64,000 nucleotides of DNA from NCBI RefSeq assembly GCF_014203395.1, contig NZ_JACHIW010000001.1:3951501-4015500 (forward strand). Reading direction: 5' to 3'. The notes beneath the pieces are model-generated. The model had not been told where the DNA came from, did not search any database, and was given only the letters and a program-made list of their open reading frames with translations. The stretch comes from Saccharopolyspora phatthalungensis (GTDB taxonomy: Bacteria > Actinomycetota > Actinomycetes > Mycobacteriales > Pseudonocardiaceae). Shown here in pieces: positions 21,497 to 31,526 of this stretch; the stretch's first letter is position 1; each line of letters starts with the position of its first letter. Made by a program: the position numbers and the translations under genes.

Positions 21497-24400
21497 ATGG
21501 CCAACAGCAGTTCGTCGCGATCGGGCTCAGTGCCGTCCACCGCGCGTTACGGATTCAGCGACGCGCCACGGGCCGAGGCCCAGCTGAGACGAGCCGGCTG
21601 GTGGTCCGACGCAGGTCCGGAGCAAGCCGCGTCGATCGTGGCCGCGCTGTCCCGCTCTCCGGACCCGGACCTCGCGCTGTTTTCCCTGGACCGGTTCCGG
21701 GAAGTCCTCGATTCGGACTGCTGGGCGGAGCTGGCACACGAGCTTGCCGATGACGTGGGGCTGCGGGGACGGTTGTTCGGTGTGCTCGGCGATTCGACGG
21801 CGTTCGCCGATCACCTCGTGGCGCATCCGGCGGACTGGCGTCGACTACGCTCGGACGCCGTCCAGCCGAGCACCCTGCACGAACGCACGTCGGTGCTGCT
21901 CGCCTCGGTGGGGGCGGTTGGCGGCGGAACGCCCGGAACCCCGGATGGCCCGGTCGCCAAGCTGCACGGTCCCGACGCCGTGAGCGCCCTGCGCAGCACC
22001 TACCGCGGACTGCTGCTGGACGTCGCCGGGCACGACATGGGGAGCGTCGCGGAGCCGTCGTTGCCGTCGCTGCCCTACGAGAACGTCGCCGCGACACTGT
22101 CCGACGTGGCAGTAGCCGCGATTCGAGCGGCACTGTCGGTTGCCGTGGCCGAACTGCAGCGGTCAGGGGTGCACGACGTGCCTCGTCTCGCGGTGATCGC
22201 GATGGGCAAGTGCGGCGGACGGGAACTGAACTACGTCAGCGATGTCGACGTGGTTTTCGTCGCAGACAACGAGTCGGACATCCCGGCGGCGACCAGGCTG
22301 GCCAGCCTCATGATGCGCGTGGCGAGCCCGGCGTTCTTCGAGGTCGACGCGGCCTTGCGCCCGGAGGGCAAGGCCGGTGCATTGGTGCGGACGCTTGACG
22401 GCCACCTCAGCTACTACCGCAGATGGGCCCGTACCTGGGAGTTCCAGGCGTTGCTAAAGGCACGACCGGTGGCCGGGGACGAAGAGCTTGGTGCCCGCTA
22501 CCTCGAAGCCGTGCAGCCCTTGGTGTGGACTGCCGCGGAGCGGGAGGGCTTCGTGGCGGACGTACGGTCGATGCGGCGGCGGGTGGAGGACCATGTTCCC
22601 TCGGAGTTGGTCGAGCGCGAGTTGAAGCTCGGCCGCGGGGGCTTGCGGGACGTGGAGTTCGCCGTGCAGCTGCTGCAAATGGTGCACGGTCGCAGCGACG
22701 ACTCGCTTCGTTCGACATCCACATTGGACGCATTGCTGGCGTTGGGCGAGGGCGGATATGTTGCCCGCACGGACGCAGCCGACCTGGTGGACTCCTACCG
22801 GTTCCTGCGCACGGTGGAACACCGGTTGCAACTGCGGCAATTGCGCCGCACCCACCTCTTTCCGCCCTTCGACGACAGCGACGCGCTGGGTGTGCTGGCC
22901 CGGTCCGTGGGACTGCGCTCCAGCGGCCGGAACACCGCCGCCCAGGCCCTAGTCACGGACTTTCGCAGGCACGCCAACAGGGTTCGCCGCCTGCACGAGA
23001 AGTTGTTCTACCGACCCTTGCTGGAAGCGGTCGCGAAGGTGCCCACGGACGCATTGCGGTTGACCACGTCGTCGGCCGTCGAGCGGCTGGCTGCGCTCGG
23101 CTACACGTCGCCGGAAGGCGCGTTGCGGCACATTGGGGCTTTGACGTCCGGCGTGTCGCGCCGGGCAAGCATTCAGGGGACGTTGTTGCCGATGCTGTTG
23201 GATCTGCTGGCGAGCACCCCCGATCCCGATGGTGGCCTGCTCGCCTACCGCAAAGTGTCCGAGGCGCTGGCCGAAACCCCGTGGTACCTGCGGTTGTTGC
23301 GGGACGAAGGTGTGGTCGCGGAGAGGTTGGCGCAGCTGTTGGGCACCTCGAAGCTGGTGCCGGAGTTGTTGGTGCGCGCACCGGAGGTGTTGCGGTTGCT
23401 GTCGGACACTGCGGCACTGGCCGACCGCGATCCGATGGAGGCATCGACGTCGCTGCGCAGCGCGGTCGCGCGGTACTCGGAACCGCAGCGCGCGGTGTCC
23501 GCCGCGAGGTCGTTGCGGCGGCACGAGTTGCTGCGCATCGCGTGCGGTGATCTGCTCGGTCTGATGGAACCCACTGTGGTGTTCTGGGCGCTGTCCAACA
23601 TCTGGGTGGCGGTGCTTGAGTCGGCTTTGGACGTGTCCATGCGGGACGTGGCAAGCCGGTCGGGAGGCGAGGTCCCGGCGCGGATCGCGGTGATCGGCAT
23701 GGGGCGTTTGGGTGGTGCCGAGCTCGGCTACGGCTCCGATGCCGACGTGATGTTCGTGTGCGAGCCCGCCGGCGGGGCCGACGAGCGGACGGCTGTCCGG
23801 TTCGCCACCTCCGTCGTGGAGCAGGTGCGGCGGCTGCTCGGTTCGCCGAGCCAGGATCCGCCGCTTGAGGTCGACATCGACCTGCGACCGGAAGGGCGCC
23901 AGGGGGCGCTGGTACGGACCCTGGATTCCTACCTGGCGTATTACCGGCGATGGGGCGAGGCGTGGGAGGCGCAGGCCCTGCTTCGGGCGCGAGCCGTGGC
24001 GGGCGATCGGGACCTGGGGGAGAAGTTCTGCCGGGCCATCGACCCGATCCGCTATCCCGAGGGCGGACTGGACGAGTCCAAGACCCGGGAGATTCGCCGC
24101 ATCAAGGCACGGGTGGATTCCGAGCGGCTGCCACGGGGTGCCGACCCGGCCACCCACACCAAGCTCGGGCGCGGCGGCCTCGCCGACGTCGAGTGGACAT
24201 TGCAACTGCTGCAACTTCAGCACGGGCACGAGTTCGCCGAACTAAGAACCACTTCGACGATGGACGGGCTGCGTGCGGCGACGGACGTCGGCCTGCTGGA
24301 GGCCGCTGACGCCGCTGAGCTCATCGAGGCATGGACGCTGGCGATGCGAGTGCGCAACGCGGTGATGCTGGTGCGTGGCAAACCCGACGATCAGCTTCCC

Positions 24401-24541
24401 AAGCATACGAGGGACCTGAGCGCGGTTGCGGCGGCGTTGGGTTATCCGGCCGGAGTGGACACCGGCGAGGTCGTCGACGATTACCTCCGGGTGACGCGGC
24501 GCGCTCGCGCCGTGGTCGAACGGGTTTTTTACGGCTCCTGA
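21497..24541 (+). CDS. glnE: bifunctional glutamine synthetase adenylyltransferase / adenylyl-removing enzyme
   Basis: 1,014 residues, close to M. tuberculosis GlnE (994). It holds two nucleotidyltransferase domains. The N-terminal one, near residue 235, has GKCGGRELNYVSDVDVVFV and normally removes AMP. The C-terminal one, near 733, has GMGRLGGAELGYGSDADVMF and normally adds AMP to the glutamine synthetase tyrosine. Both DxD metal motifs are intact. Its target is GlnA1, encoded downstream, whose LYELPPEE site is kept; GlnA2 lacks the tyrosine. The start is set by the leaderless -10 and by the family N-terminus. GlnE lets the cell turn off glutamine synthesis quickly when ammonium is plentiful. 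Confidence 0.96.
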   Translation: MANSSSSRSGSVPSTARYGFSDAPRAEAQLRRAGWWSDAGPEQAASIVAALSRSPDPDLALFSLDRFREVLDSDCWAELAHELADDVGLRGRLFGVLGDSTAFADHLVAHPADWRRLRSDAVQPSTLHERTSVLLASVGAVGGGTPGTPDGPVAKLHGPDAVSALRSTYRGLLLDVAGHDMGSVAEPSLPSLPYENVAATLSDVAVAAIRAALSVAVAELQRSGVHDVPRLAVIAMGKCGGRELNYVSDVDVVFVADNESDIPAATRLASLMMRVASPAFFEVDAALRPEGKAGALVRTLDGHLSYYRRWARTWEFQALLKARPVAGDEELGARYLEAVQPLVWTAAEREGFVADVRSMRRRVEDHVPSELVERELKLGRGGLRDVEFAVQLLQMVHGRSDDSLRSTSTLDALLALGEGGYVARTDAADLVDSYRFLRTVEHRLQLRQLRRTHLFPPFDDSDALGVLARSVGLRSSGRNTAAQALVTDFRRHANRVRRLHEKLFYRPLLEAVAKVPTDALRLTTSSAVERLAALGYTSPEGALRHIGALTSGVSRRASIQGTLLPMLLDLLASTPDPDGGLLAYRKVSEALAETPWYLRLLRDEGVVAERLAQLLGTSKLVPELLVRAPEVLRLLSDTAALADRDPMEASTSLRSAVARYSEPQRAVSAARSLRRHELLRIACGDLLGLMEPTVVFWALSNIWVAVLESALDVSMRDVASRSGGEVPARIAVIGMGRLGGAELGYGSDADVMFVCEPAGGADERTAVRFATSVVEQVRRLLGSPSQDPPLEVDIDLRPEGRQGALVRTLDSYLAYYRRWGEAWEAQALLRARAVAGDRDLGEKFCRAIDPIRYPEGGLDESKTREIRRIKARVDSERLPRGADPATHTKLGRGGLADVEWTLQLLQLQHGHEFAELRTTSTMDGLRAATDVGLLEAADAAELIEAWTLAMRVRNAVMLVRGKPDDQLPKHTRDLSAVAAALGYPAGVDTGEVVDDYLRVTRRARAVVERVFYGS

Positions 24542-24594
24542 TCGCGCCACCGCGGTGGCGGCGTGACCGGTCCGCCGCGCCAGGCCGAAGACCG

Positions 24595-25057
24595 TGGCCA
24601 TTCGCGGATCGTGGCGGCGCTGGTGGCCGGATTCCCCTAGTCCGGCTGCGGTCGGCGCATTGTCGCAGTCGGCGTCTCGGTTGTTCCGGCAACATTTTCT
24701 TCAGCACGAACTTCGTGGCGGCCCGAGATGGCCTAATAGCGGGGTTTCTGGCCGGATTCCGGCCCCTCGACCATCCCAAGACGCCTACCTCCACTTTGTC
24801 AGTGTCGAGCCGGCGCTGCGCCGCACCGGACTCGTGCCTCGGCTGTGCGCCGAATTCGTCGATACTGCTTGCCGGTCGCAGCCGGGTTAACTGCATCACG
24901 TCCCCGACCGCACCGGATGATCGGTTTTCACCGGAGCACGGGTTTCGAGCCGGTTCTCGGCGACGCCGAAAGAGATGCACGTGCACCGCAATTACGACGG
25001 TCGGGGACCCATCGGGTTCGCTTCGTCCGGGATGTTTCCCGGTCTCCTGGTCGCTGA
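24595..25057 (+). pseudogene. decayed GNAT-family N-acetyltransferase
   Basis: No single open frame, but pieces of one GNAT protein appear in order in different frames: FSTNFVAARDGLIAGFLAGF (about 24700-24765, frame 1), DAYLHFVSVEPALRRTGL (about 24780-24835, frame 3), RSRVNCITSP (frame 1), IGFHRSTGFEPVLGDAERD (frame 2), VHRNYDGRG (frame 3) and HRVRFVRDV (frame 2). GNAT proteins of this kind have HFVGVxPxxRGxGL as the acetyl-CoA site; here it reads HFVSVEPALRRTGL. At least five frameshifts separate the pieces. It lies just behind glnE. The flanks (24542-24594, 25058-25286) show nothing else apart from a possible TAGTCT at 25237. Confidence 0.7.
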
Positions 25058-25286
25058 ACTGCGACGGGCGTGCAACGTGGACTATTCGGGCAAACCTGGG
25101 GGAATTGGTTCGGCTGCGTGAAGCGGCGGTAATCCCGTAGCCCAGATGACGCATCGCCGGGTAACCCGGATCGGGTCCTGATTGGACGGCTTTCGCCGAA
25201 ACCCGGTCGGCGGTCCCGAATTCCTGAATTCACCAGTAGTCTCGGCGGTCGAGGGAAGGCGGGCATGGTTCGGAAATGGGGGATTG

Positions 25287-26147
25287 ATGTCCGAGGACTT
25301 CGAGCTGCTCGTCGACCGGCAGGCGCTGTGCGGGGCGAGCCCGCTGTGGATGTCGGCGCTCAATTGCGTGTATTGGGTGGACTTGTTGCGTCGCGAATTA
25401 CACACCTATAGCCGGGATTCCGGTGTCGACGAAGTGCGGGTGCTGCCGGGTGCGGTCACCGCGCTCGGCACTACCCGGCACGGCCAATTGATCGCCGCCG
25501 CCGGGAACGGTTTCTCTCGGATTTACCTAGGGCGTGCCGCGCTGGAACCGGTCGTGCAGGTGCGCAGCGGCGACCGGATGGGCGTCGGCGCCTGCGACCC
25601 GGCCGGGCGGTTCGTGGCCGGCACGGTAACGCACAACCGCGACCTGCGGGCGAGTGCGCTGTACGTGCTCGACGGTGACCGGGCCCGGCTGTTGGTCGAC
25701 GGAGTGACCAGCGCCGCTGGCCTGGCCTGGAGCCCGGACGGTTCGCGGATGTACGTGGTCGACACCCGCACCATCTGGGTCTACGACTACGACGTGGACC
25801 AGGCGCGGGCGTATTCCGGGCGGCAATGGGCGGTGTGCGCAGAGTCCGAAGGCAGCCCGGAGGGCGTCGCGGTGGACGCCGAGGGCTGCGTGTGGGTCGC
25901 GATGCACTGGACCGGCCGGATCCACCGGTACTCCCCGCGCGGCGACCTCGAAACCGTGTTGTGGGCTCCGACCAGGCGGATCACCAGCCTGGCTTTCGGC
26001 GGGTCGCGATTGGAGGAGATGTACGTGACGTCGGCGTGCTTCGGCTACGACGAGCTCGCCTTGCTCGCCGACCCCTACGCCGGCGCGCTGCTGCGGTTCA
26101 AGCCCGGCGCGGTCGGTGCGCGGTTACCGCCCTGGCAGGGGATCTGA
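25287..26147 (+). CDS. SMP-30/gluconolactonase-like beta-propeller lacking the metal ligands
   Basis: 286 residues with the SMP-30/LRE propeller repeats (SPLWMSALNCVYWVDL, CDPAGRFVAGT, GLAWSPDGSRMYVVDT, SPEGVAVDAEGCVWVA, FGGSRLEEMYVTSA). Active members are metal-dependent lactonases. Aligned by eye to human regucalcin, the three metal ligands are changed: Glu18 of GESPxW is Ala, Asn154 of SNGL is Ala, and Asp204 of PDG is Glu. The substrate Asn103 is also gone. The fold is kept but catalysis is doubtful. A GGGGG run lies upstream of the ATG at 25287. The gene is convergent with glnA1 across a shared terminator. Confidence 0.85.
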   Translation: MSEDFELLVDRQALCGASPLWMSALNCVYWVDLLRRELHTYSRDSGVDEVRVLPGAVTALGTTRHGQLIAAAGNGFSRIYLGRAALEPVVQVRSGDRMGVGACDPAGRFVAGTVTHNRDLRASALYVLDGDRARLLVDGVTSAAGLAWSPDGSRMYVVDTRTIWVYDYDVDQARAYSGRQWAVCAESEGSPEGVAVDAEGCVWVAMHWTGRIHRYSPRGDLETVLWAPTRRITSLAFGGSRLEEMYVTSACFGYDELALLADPYAGALLRFKPGAVGARLPPWQGI

Positions 26148-26217
26148 CCTTGGGGGCCGTCGTTGCGGCCACAAATCCCACCGGTTAATAACACCCGCTG
26201 CCGCCGCGCTGGGTAAC

Positions 26218-26257
26218 GCGAAACGGGGTGGGGACCGAAGTCCCCACCCCGTTTCGC
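26218..26257. terminator. bidirectional terminator between SMP-30 gene and glnA1
   Basis: A perfect 18-bp stem (26218-26235 with 26240-26257) with a CGAA loop, in the gap between two convergent genes. There is no T-run. Confidence 0.85.
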
Positions 26258-26273
26258 CGGACTGGTCAGCCGA

Positions 26274-27698
<1,425 letters not shown>

Positions 27699-27789
27699 CC
27701 TCGGTGGCTCCTTCACGCACTCGTAAGCTCACCGACGCCATGCCAAAAAAGATCCGCCGCCGGCTCAGAGCCTACGTTATGTCACGGGT

Positions 27790-27827
27790 GTTGCTTTGCC
27801 GTCACCTGAATGTTTCGCGGGAGTTAA
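27790..27827 (-). promoter_or_regulatory. GlnR operator of glnA1
   Basis: Read on the minus strand, four 5-base half-sites lie 6 bases apart: TTAAC, GAAAC, GTGAC, GCAAC. This matches the published GlnR pattern gTnAc-n6-GaAAc repeated twice. Candidate -10 elements (TAACGT at 27774-27779 or TAGGCT at 27769-27774) follow at about the right distance. The operator also lies 90 bases before the divergent RDD gene. Confidence 0.85.
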
Positions 27828-27904
27828 CATCCACCTGTTCGGGGGGTAGGGCTTGCGTGAAGCAGCCGATTGTGCTGCTCCATCGGCAGTACTGCGGAGC
27901 CACG

Positions 27905-27910
27905 TACCCT
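27905..27910 (+). promoter_or_regulatory. -10 element (TACCCT) of the RDD gene
   Basis: TACCCT ends 7 bases before the GTG at 27918 and selects that codon as a leaderless start. Confidence 0.6.
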
Positions 27911-27917
27911 GGGTGAC

Positions 27918-28388
27918 GTGCGAAGAGTCATCGGCTCGTGGCTGGGCGGCCCGAGGAGCGCATTCAACCACGTGCGGGAGCAGGCGAACGAGGCGCGACC
28001 CAGCTGGCGCGGCCAGAAGCTCGGCCTGCCCGCGGACGGACCCGGATCGGCGGCGCCGCCGGGCAAGCGCCTGCTGGCGTTCGTCATCGATATCCTGCTG
28101 GCGGCGTTGATCACCGGTGCGTTCACCGCGCCGAAGTTCCCCGGCGACTGGAGCCTGCTGACCTGGTTCCTGATCACCGTCATCCCGGTGGCCTTCTTCG
28201 GCTTCACACCGGGCATGGCCGTGGTGCGGATCTGGGTGGCCCGGATCGACGGGACGACCATGGTCGGGCTGCCACGAGCGGTGCTGCGTTGCGGGCTGAC
28301 ACTGTTGATTATCCCGGCGGTGATGTGGAACTTCGACGGTCGCTCCTGGCACGACCGCCTCACCGGCACCGTCGTCCTCCGCCGCTGA
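27918..28388 (+). CDS. RDD family membrane protein
   Basis: 156 residues. The RDD pattern is visible: a basic KRLLAFVIDILLAALIT first membrane segment, a second segment around LLTWFLITVIPVAFFGF, then TPGMAVVRIWVARIDG and a third around LRCGLTLLIIPAVMW, ending SWHDRLTGTVVL. Function is unknown; RDD proteins are thought to be small transporters or membrane anchors. It corresponds in place to M. tuberculosis Rv2219A, between glnA1 and the DUF4191 gene. A GTG start is used. Confidence 0.88.
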   Translation: MRRVIGSWLGGPRSAFNHVREQANEARPSWRGQKLGLPADGPGSAAPPGKRLLAFVIDILLAALITGAFTAPKFPGDWSLLTWFLITVIPVAFFGFTPGMAVVRIWVARIDGTTMVGLPRAVLRCGLTLLIIPAVMWNFDGRSWHDRLTGTVVLRR

Positions 28389-28403
28389 CCGGGCGTGACG
28401 AAC

Positions 28404-28438
28404 AAGCGGGCCCGGGTTCACGGCACCCGGGCCCGCTT
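28404..28438. terminator. terminator between convergent RDD and DUF4191 genes
   Basis: A 14-bp perfect stem (28404-28417 with 28425-28438, 7-base loop) followed by TTATTGT on the plus strand. Confidence 0.85.
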
Positions 28439-28462
28439 ATTGTCCCTGTTACCTTCGCGCGG

Positions 28463-29191
28463 TTACTTCGCGCGGCGAACGGCGCGCTGCACATTGCGCA
28501 TCTTGGCGCCCTGTGGCATGGGGCCCTTGGGCAGTGCGTTGCCGCGGCTGGCCAGCGCCGAAAGCCGGTTCTCGATCGCGTCGACCTGGCCCGGACCGAT
28601 GTTGCGGGGCAGCTTCATGATGCGCTGCTGGAGCTTGCTCAACGGAACCTGGCCCGCTTCATTGCCGACCGTCAACTCGTAGATCGGGGTTTCCCCGATC
28701 AGCCGGGCGACCCGCTTCTTCTCCTGCGCCATGAGCGACTTGACCCGGTGCGGGGAACCCTCGCCGACCAGCACCACCCCGGGGCGGCCGATCAGCCGGT
28801 GCACGGCGTCGAGTTGGGCCGTGCCGGCCACGGCCTGGGTCAGCACCCAGCGGCCGCGAAGGTTGTCCAGGGCCCACCCGGCGGCACCGGGCTGGCCGTC
28901 CGCCTTGCGGTAGACGTTGGCCTGGACCCGGCGGCCGAAGATGATCACTGCGGAGAGCAGGCCGAAGGCCAGTCCGACGGGCAGGAAAACCCAGTGCAGG
29001 CCCCAGATCATGCCAAGCAGGAACACCACGACGGTCACGCCGAGGAACGCCCCGAGCATCAGCGGGAGGAGTAGCTTGTCCTCCCGGCGTTGCATCTTGA
29101 ACGCCTCGAAGATCTGCTTGATGCGGCCCCAGGTTTCCTGACGCCGTGCTTTGGCCGCCGTTTTCTTGGCGCCCTTGTCCTGCTTGGCCAT
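28463..29191 (-). CDS. DUF4191 membrane protein
   Basis: 242 residues with the DUF4191 signature: a lysine-rich start, ETWGRIKQIFEAFKMQRREDK, two adjacent membrane segments (about 42-85), then a soluble domain with GWALDNLRGRWVLTQAVAGT, HRLIGRPGVVLVGEG and KLPRNIGPGQVDAIENRL. Function is unknown. The actinobacterial order lipA-DUF4191 is kept here; lipA ends 66 bases upstream. A TATCCT (29199-29204) lies 7 bases before the ATG, so it probably has its own leaderless transcript, with read-through from lipA possible. Confidence 0.9.
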   Translation of the reverse strand: MAKQDKGAKKTAAKARRQETWGRIKQIFEAFKMQRREDKLLLPLMLGAFLGVTVVVFLLGMIWGLHWVFLPVGLAFGLLSAVIIFGRRVQANVYRKADGQPGAAGWALDNLRGRWVLTQAVAGTAQLDAVHRLIGRPGVVLVGEGSPHRVKSLMAQEKKRVARLIGETPIYELTVGNEAGQVPLSKLQQRIMKLPRNIGPGQVDAIENRLSALASRGNALPKGPMPQGAKMRNVQRAVRRAK

Positions 29192-29198
29192 GGTCTTC

Positions 29199-29204
29199 AG
29201 GATA
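29199..29204 (-). promoter_or_regulatory. -10 element (TATCCT) of the DUF4191 gene
   Basis: TATCCT on the minus strand, 7 bases before the ATG at 29191. Confidence 0.55.
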
Positions 29205-29256
29205 CGGCGCGGCCTGCGTGAGGTGAACTCGGCTCCAGAGCCCGCCGATTTCGCCG

Positions 29257-30258
29257 TTAGCGGGAGAGCAGGCTGCTCGCTTCCTGCGCGGCGGTGCCGG
29301 CCTGGGCCAGGTGCGCGAGGTTCTCCGGGAGCGGCATGCCGCGGTGCACGGTGGCCTTGGCGTACAGGCGACCGGCTCGGTAGCTGGAGCGCACCAGCGG
29401 ACCCGCCATCACTCCGGGGAACCCGATCTCCTCGGCCGCCTTGGTGTGCTCCACGAACTCCTCCGGCTTGACCCACCGGTCCACCGGGTGGTGCCGCGGG
29501 CTGGGCCGCAGGTACTGCGTGATGGTGATGATGTCGCAGCCCGCGTCGTGCAGGTCCTGCAGCGCCGGGCGCACCTCTTCCGGCGTCTCGCCCATGCCCA
29601 GGATCAGGTTCGACTTGGTCACCAGCCCCGCCTCGCGGGCCATCGAGAGCACCTTCAGCGACCGCTCGTAGCGGAAGCCGGGCCGGATCCGGCGGAAGAC
29701 GCTCGGCACGGTCTCCAGGTTGTGCGCGAGCACCTCCGGCCGGGAGCCGAACACCTCGGCGAGTTGGTCCGGGTCGGCGTTGAAGTCCGGGATGAGCAGC
29801 TCTACTCCGGTGCCCGGGTTCAACCCGTGGATCTGCCGGACCGTTTCGGCGTACAGCCACGCGCCGCCGTCGGGCAGGTCATCGCGGGCGACACCGGTGA
29901 CGGTCGAGTAGCGCAGGCCCATCGCTTGCACCGACTCGGCGACCCGGCGCGGCTCCTCGACGTCGAGCTCGGCCGGTTTCCCGGTGTCGATCTGGCAGAA
30001 GTCGCAGCGGCGGGTGCACTGGTCACCGCCGATGAGGAAGGTCGCCTCCCGGTCCTCCCAGCACTCGAAGATGTTGGGGCAGCCCGCCTCCTCGCAGACG
30101 GTGTGCAGGCCCTCGCGGCGAACGAGGCCCTTCAGCTCCTGGTATTCGGGGCCCATCCGTGCGCGGGTCTTGATCCACGACGGCTTCTTCTCGATCGGCG
30201 TCTGGCTGTTGCGGGCCTCCAGCCGCAGCAGCTTCCGACCCTCCGGCGCGACAGTCAC
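29257..30258 (-). CDS. lipA: lipoyl synthase
   Basis: 333 residues. A radical-SAM enzyme that inserts two sulfurs into the octanoyl chain carried by lipoyl domains. Both iron-sulfur sites are visible: the auxiliary cluster [12 protein letters not shown] and the radical-SAM motif CTRRCDFC. The C-terminal RSSYRAG is also kept. The GTG at 30258 is 6 bases past a TAGCCT, a leaderless start. lipB, and further on the lipoylated E2 (sucB) with lpd, lie within 6 kb, so supply and use of lipoate are grouped. Confidence 0.97.
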   Translation of the reverse strand: MTVAPEGRKLLRLEARNSQTPIEKKPSWIKTRARMGPEYQELKGLVRREGLHTVCEEAGCPNIFECWEDREATFLIGGDQCTRRCDFCQIDTGKPAELDVEEPRRVAESVQAMGLRYSTVTGVARDDLPDGGAWLYAETVRQIHGLNPGTGVELLIPDFNADPDQLAEVFGSRPEVLAHNLETVPSVFRRIRPGFRYERSLKVLSMAREAGLVTKSNLILGMGETPEEVRPALQDLHDAGCDIITITQYLRPSPRHHPVDRWVKPEEFVEHTKAAEEIGFPGVMAGPLVRSSYRAGRLYAKATVHRGMPLPENLAHLAQAGTAAQEASSLLSR

Positions 30259-30264
30259 GACGAC

Positions 30265-30270
30265 AGGCTA
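30265..30270 (-). promoter_or_regulatory. -10 element (TAGCCT) of lipA
   Basis: TAGCCT on the minus strand, 6 bases before the GTG; no Shine-Dalgarno is present. Confidence 0.6.
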
Positions 30271-30441
30271 CGCCCCCGGTACCTGCGGTCTGAAATGGTG
30301 AGAACGGTCACTACCAGGGCCGACTTGCCGGAACCGCCGCCGGAAGAACTCCGGCCCAGCCGGGAAGCGCGGCGCTGGCCCGCACTGTGTTGCGGACCAC
30401 CTGGGGCGGCCGAGTGGTCGGCGTCGGTAAGGCCCCACCAC

Positions 30442-30447
30442 TAGCCT
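30442..30447 (+). promoter_or_regulatory. -10 element (TAGCCT) of the F420-type oxidoreductase gene
   Basis: TAGCCT ends 8 bases before the GTG at 30456. The frame is open upstream to 30387, but this element favours the shorter protein. Confidence 0.55.
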
Positions 30448-30455
30448 CGTTGGCC

Positions 30456-31400
30456 GTGAGCGAACTCTTCAAGTTGCGGATCTTCACCGAGCCCCAGCAG
30501 GGCGCGACCTACGACGACTTGCTGCGCGTGGCCAAGCACGCGGAAACGACCGGCTACGACGGGTTCTTCCGCTCCGACCACTACCTGAAGATGGGATCGG
30601 TGTCCGGCGAGCCCGGCCCGACCGACGCCTGGGTGACGCTGGCCGGGCTGGCCCGCGAGACCAGCCGGTTGCGGCTGGGCACGCTGATGACGGCCGCCAC
30701 CTTCCGGTCGCCCGGCCCGCTGGCGATCTCGGTCGCCCAGGTCGACCAGATGTCCGGCGGGCGCATCGAGCTCGGCCTCGGCACCGGCTGGTACGAGCAG
30801 GAGCACACCGCCTACGGCATTCCGTTCCCGTCGTTGAAGGAGCGGTTCGACCGCTACGCCGAGCAACTGGAGATCATCACCGGGCTGTGGGAAACACCGG
30901 TCGGCGAGCACTTCCGGTACGACGGCGAGTACTACCAGCTGGCCGAATCGCCGGCGTTGCCCAAGCCGGTGCAGCGGCCCCGGCCGCCACTGCTGATCGG
31001 TGGGCAGGGCAAGAAGCGGACGCCGAAGCTGGCCGCCCGGTTCGCCGACGAGTTCAATTTGCCGTTCGTCGACATCGACACGGCCGCGAAGCAGTTCGAG
31101 CGGGTGGCCGAGGCGTGCGCCGCGATCGGTCGGCCGCACGAGGACATCGTGCGGTCTGCGGCGCTGGTGCTGTGCGTGGGCAAGAACGACGCCGAGCTCG
31201 CCCGCCGAGCTGACGCCATCGGCTGGGAGGTCGAGGAACTGCGCCTCAACGGCTTGGCCGGGACGCCCGACGAGGTCGTCGCCAAGATCGGGACTTGGCG
31301 GGAGCGCACCGGCATTACCCGCCTGTACCTCCAGGTCCTCGACCTCTCCGACCTGGATCACCTCGACCTGGTCGCCGCAGAGGTTGCCGCGCAGCTCTGA
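30456..31400 (+). CDS. LLM-class (probably F420-dependent) oxidoreductase
   Basis: 314 residues with the luciferase-like monooxygenase fold: KHAETTGYDGFFRSDHYL, TSRLRLGTLMTAATFRSPGPLA, QMSGGRIELGLGTGWYEQEH, FDRYAEQLEIITGLW and PPLLIGGQGKKRTPKLAARFADEFN. This pattern fits the actinobacterial group named TIGR03560, which is predicted to use coenzyme F420 rather than FMN. The substrate is not known. The gene lies between lipA and lipB, divergent from lipA and convergent with lipB. Confidence 0.85.
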   Translation: MSELFKLRIFTEPQQGATYDDLLRVAKHAETTGYDGFFRSDHYLKMGSVSGEPGPTDAWVTLAGLARETSRLRLGTLMTAATFRSPGPLAISVAQVDQMSGGRIELGLGTGWYEQEHTAYGIPFPSLKERFDRYAEQLEIITGLWETPVGEHFRYDGEYYQLAESPALPKPVQRPRPPLLIGGQGKKRTPKLAARFADEFNLPFVDIDTAAKQFERVAEACAAIGRPHEDIVRSAALVLCVGKNDAELARRADAIGWEVEELRLNGLAGTPDEVVAKIGTWRERTGITRLYLQVLDLSDLDHLDLVAAEVAAQL

Positions 31401-31439
31401 GCGCTTGGATGAGGGCGACCAAGCGGTGCACATGCCCTC

Positions 31440-31462
31440 ACCTGCCGCGCCCGGCGGCAGGT
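31440..31462. terminator. hairpin between convergent oxidoreductase and lipB genes
   Basis: A 9-bp stem (31440-31448 with 31454-31462) with a 5-base loop; no T-run. Confidence 0.5.
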
Positions 31463-31526
31463 TGCCGCTCAGCGGACTTCCAGGTCGGTGCGGGCGATCT
31501 CGGCGGTGTTTGTCAGCCGAGTCAGA

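Noticed and set aside
27714-27716. GTG start for glnA1
   Set aside because: It has no Shine-Dalgarno of its own and the AAGGAG downstream of it serves the TTG at 27698.
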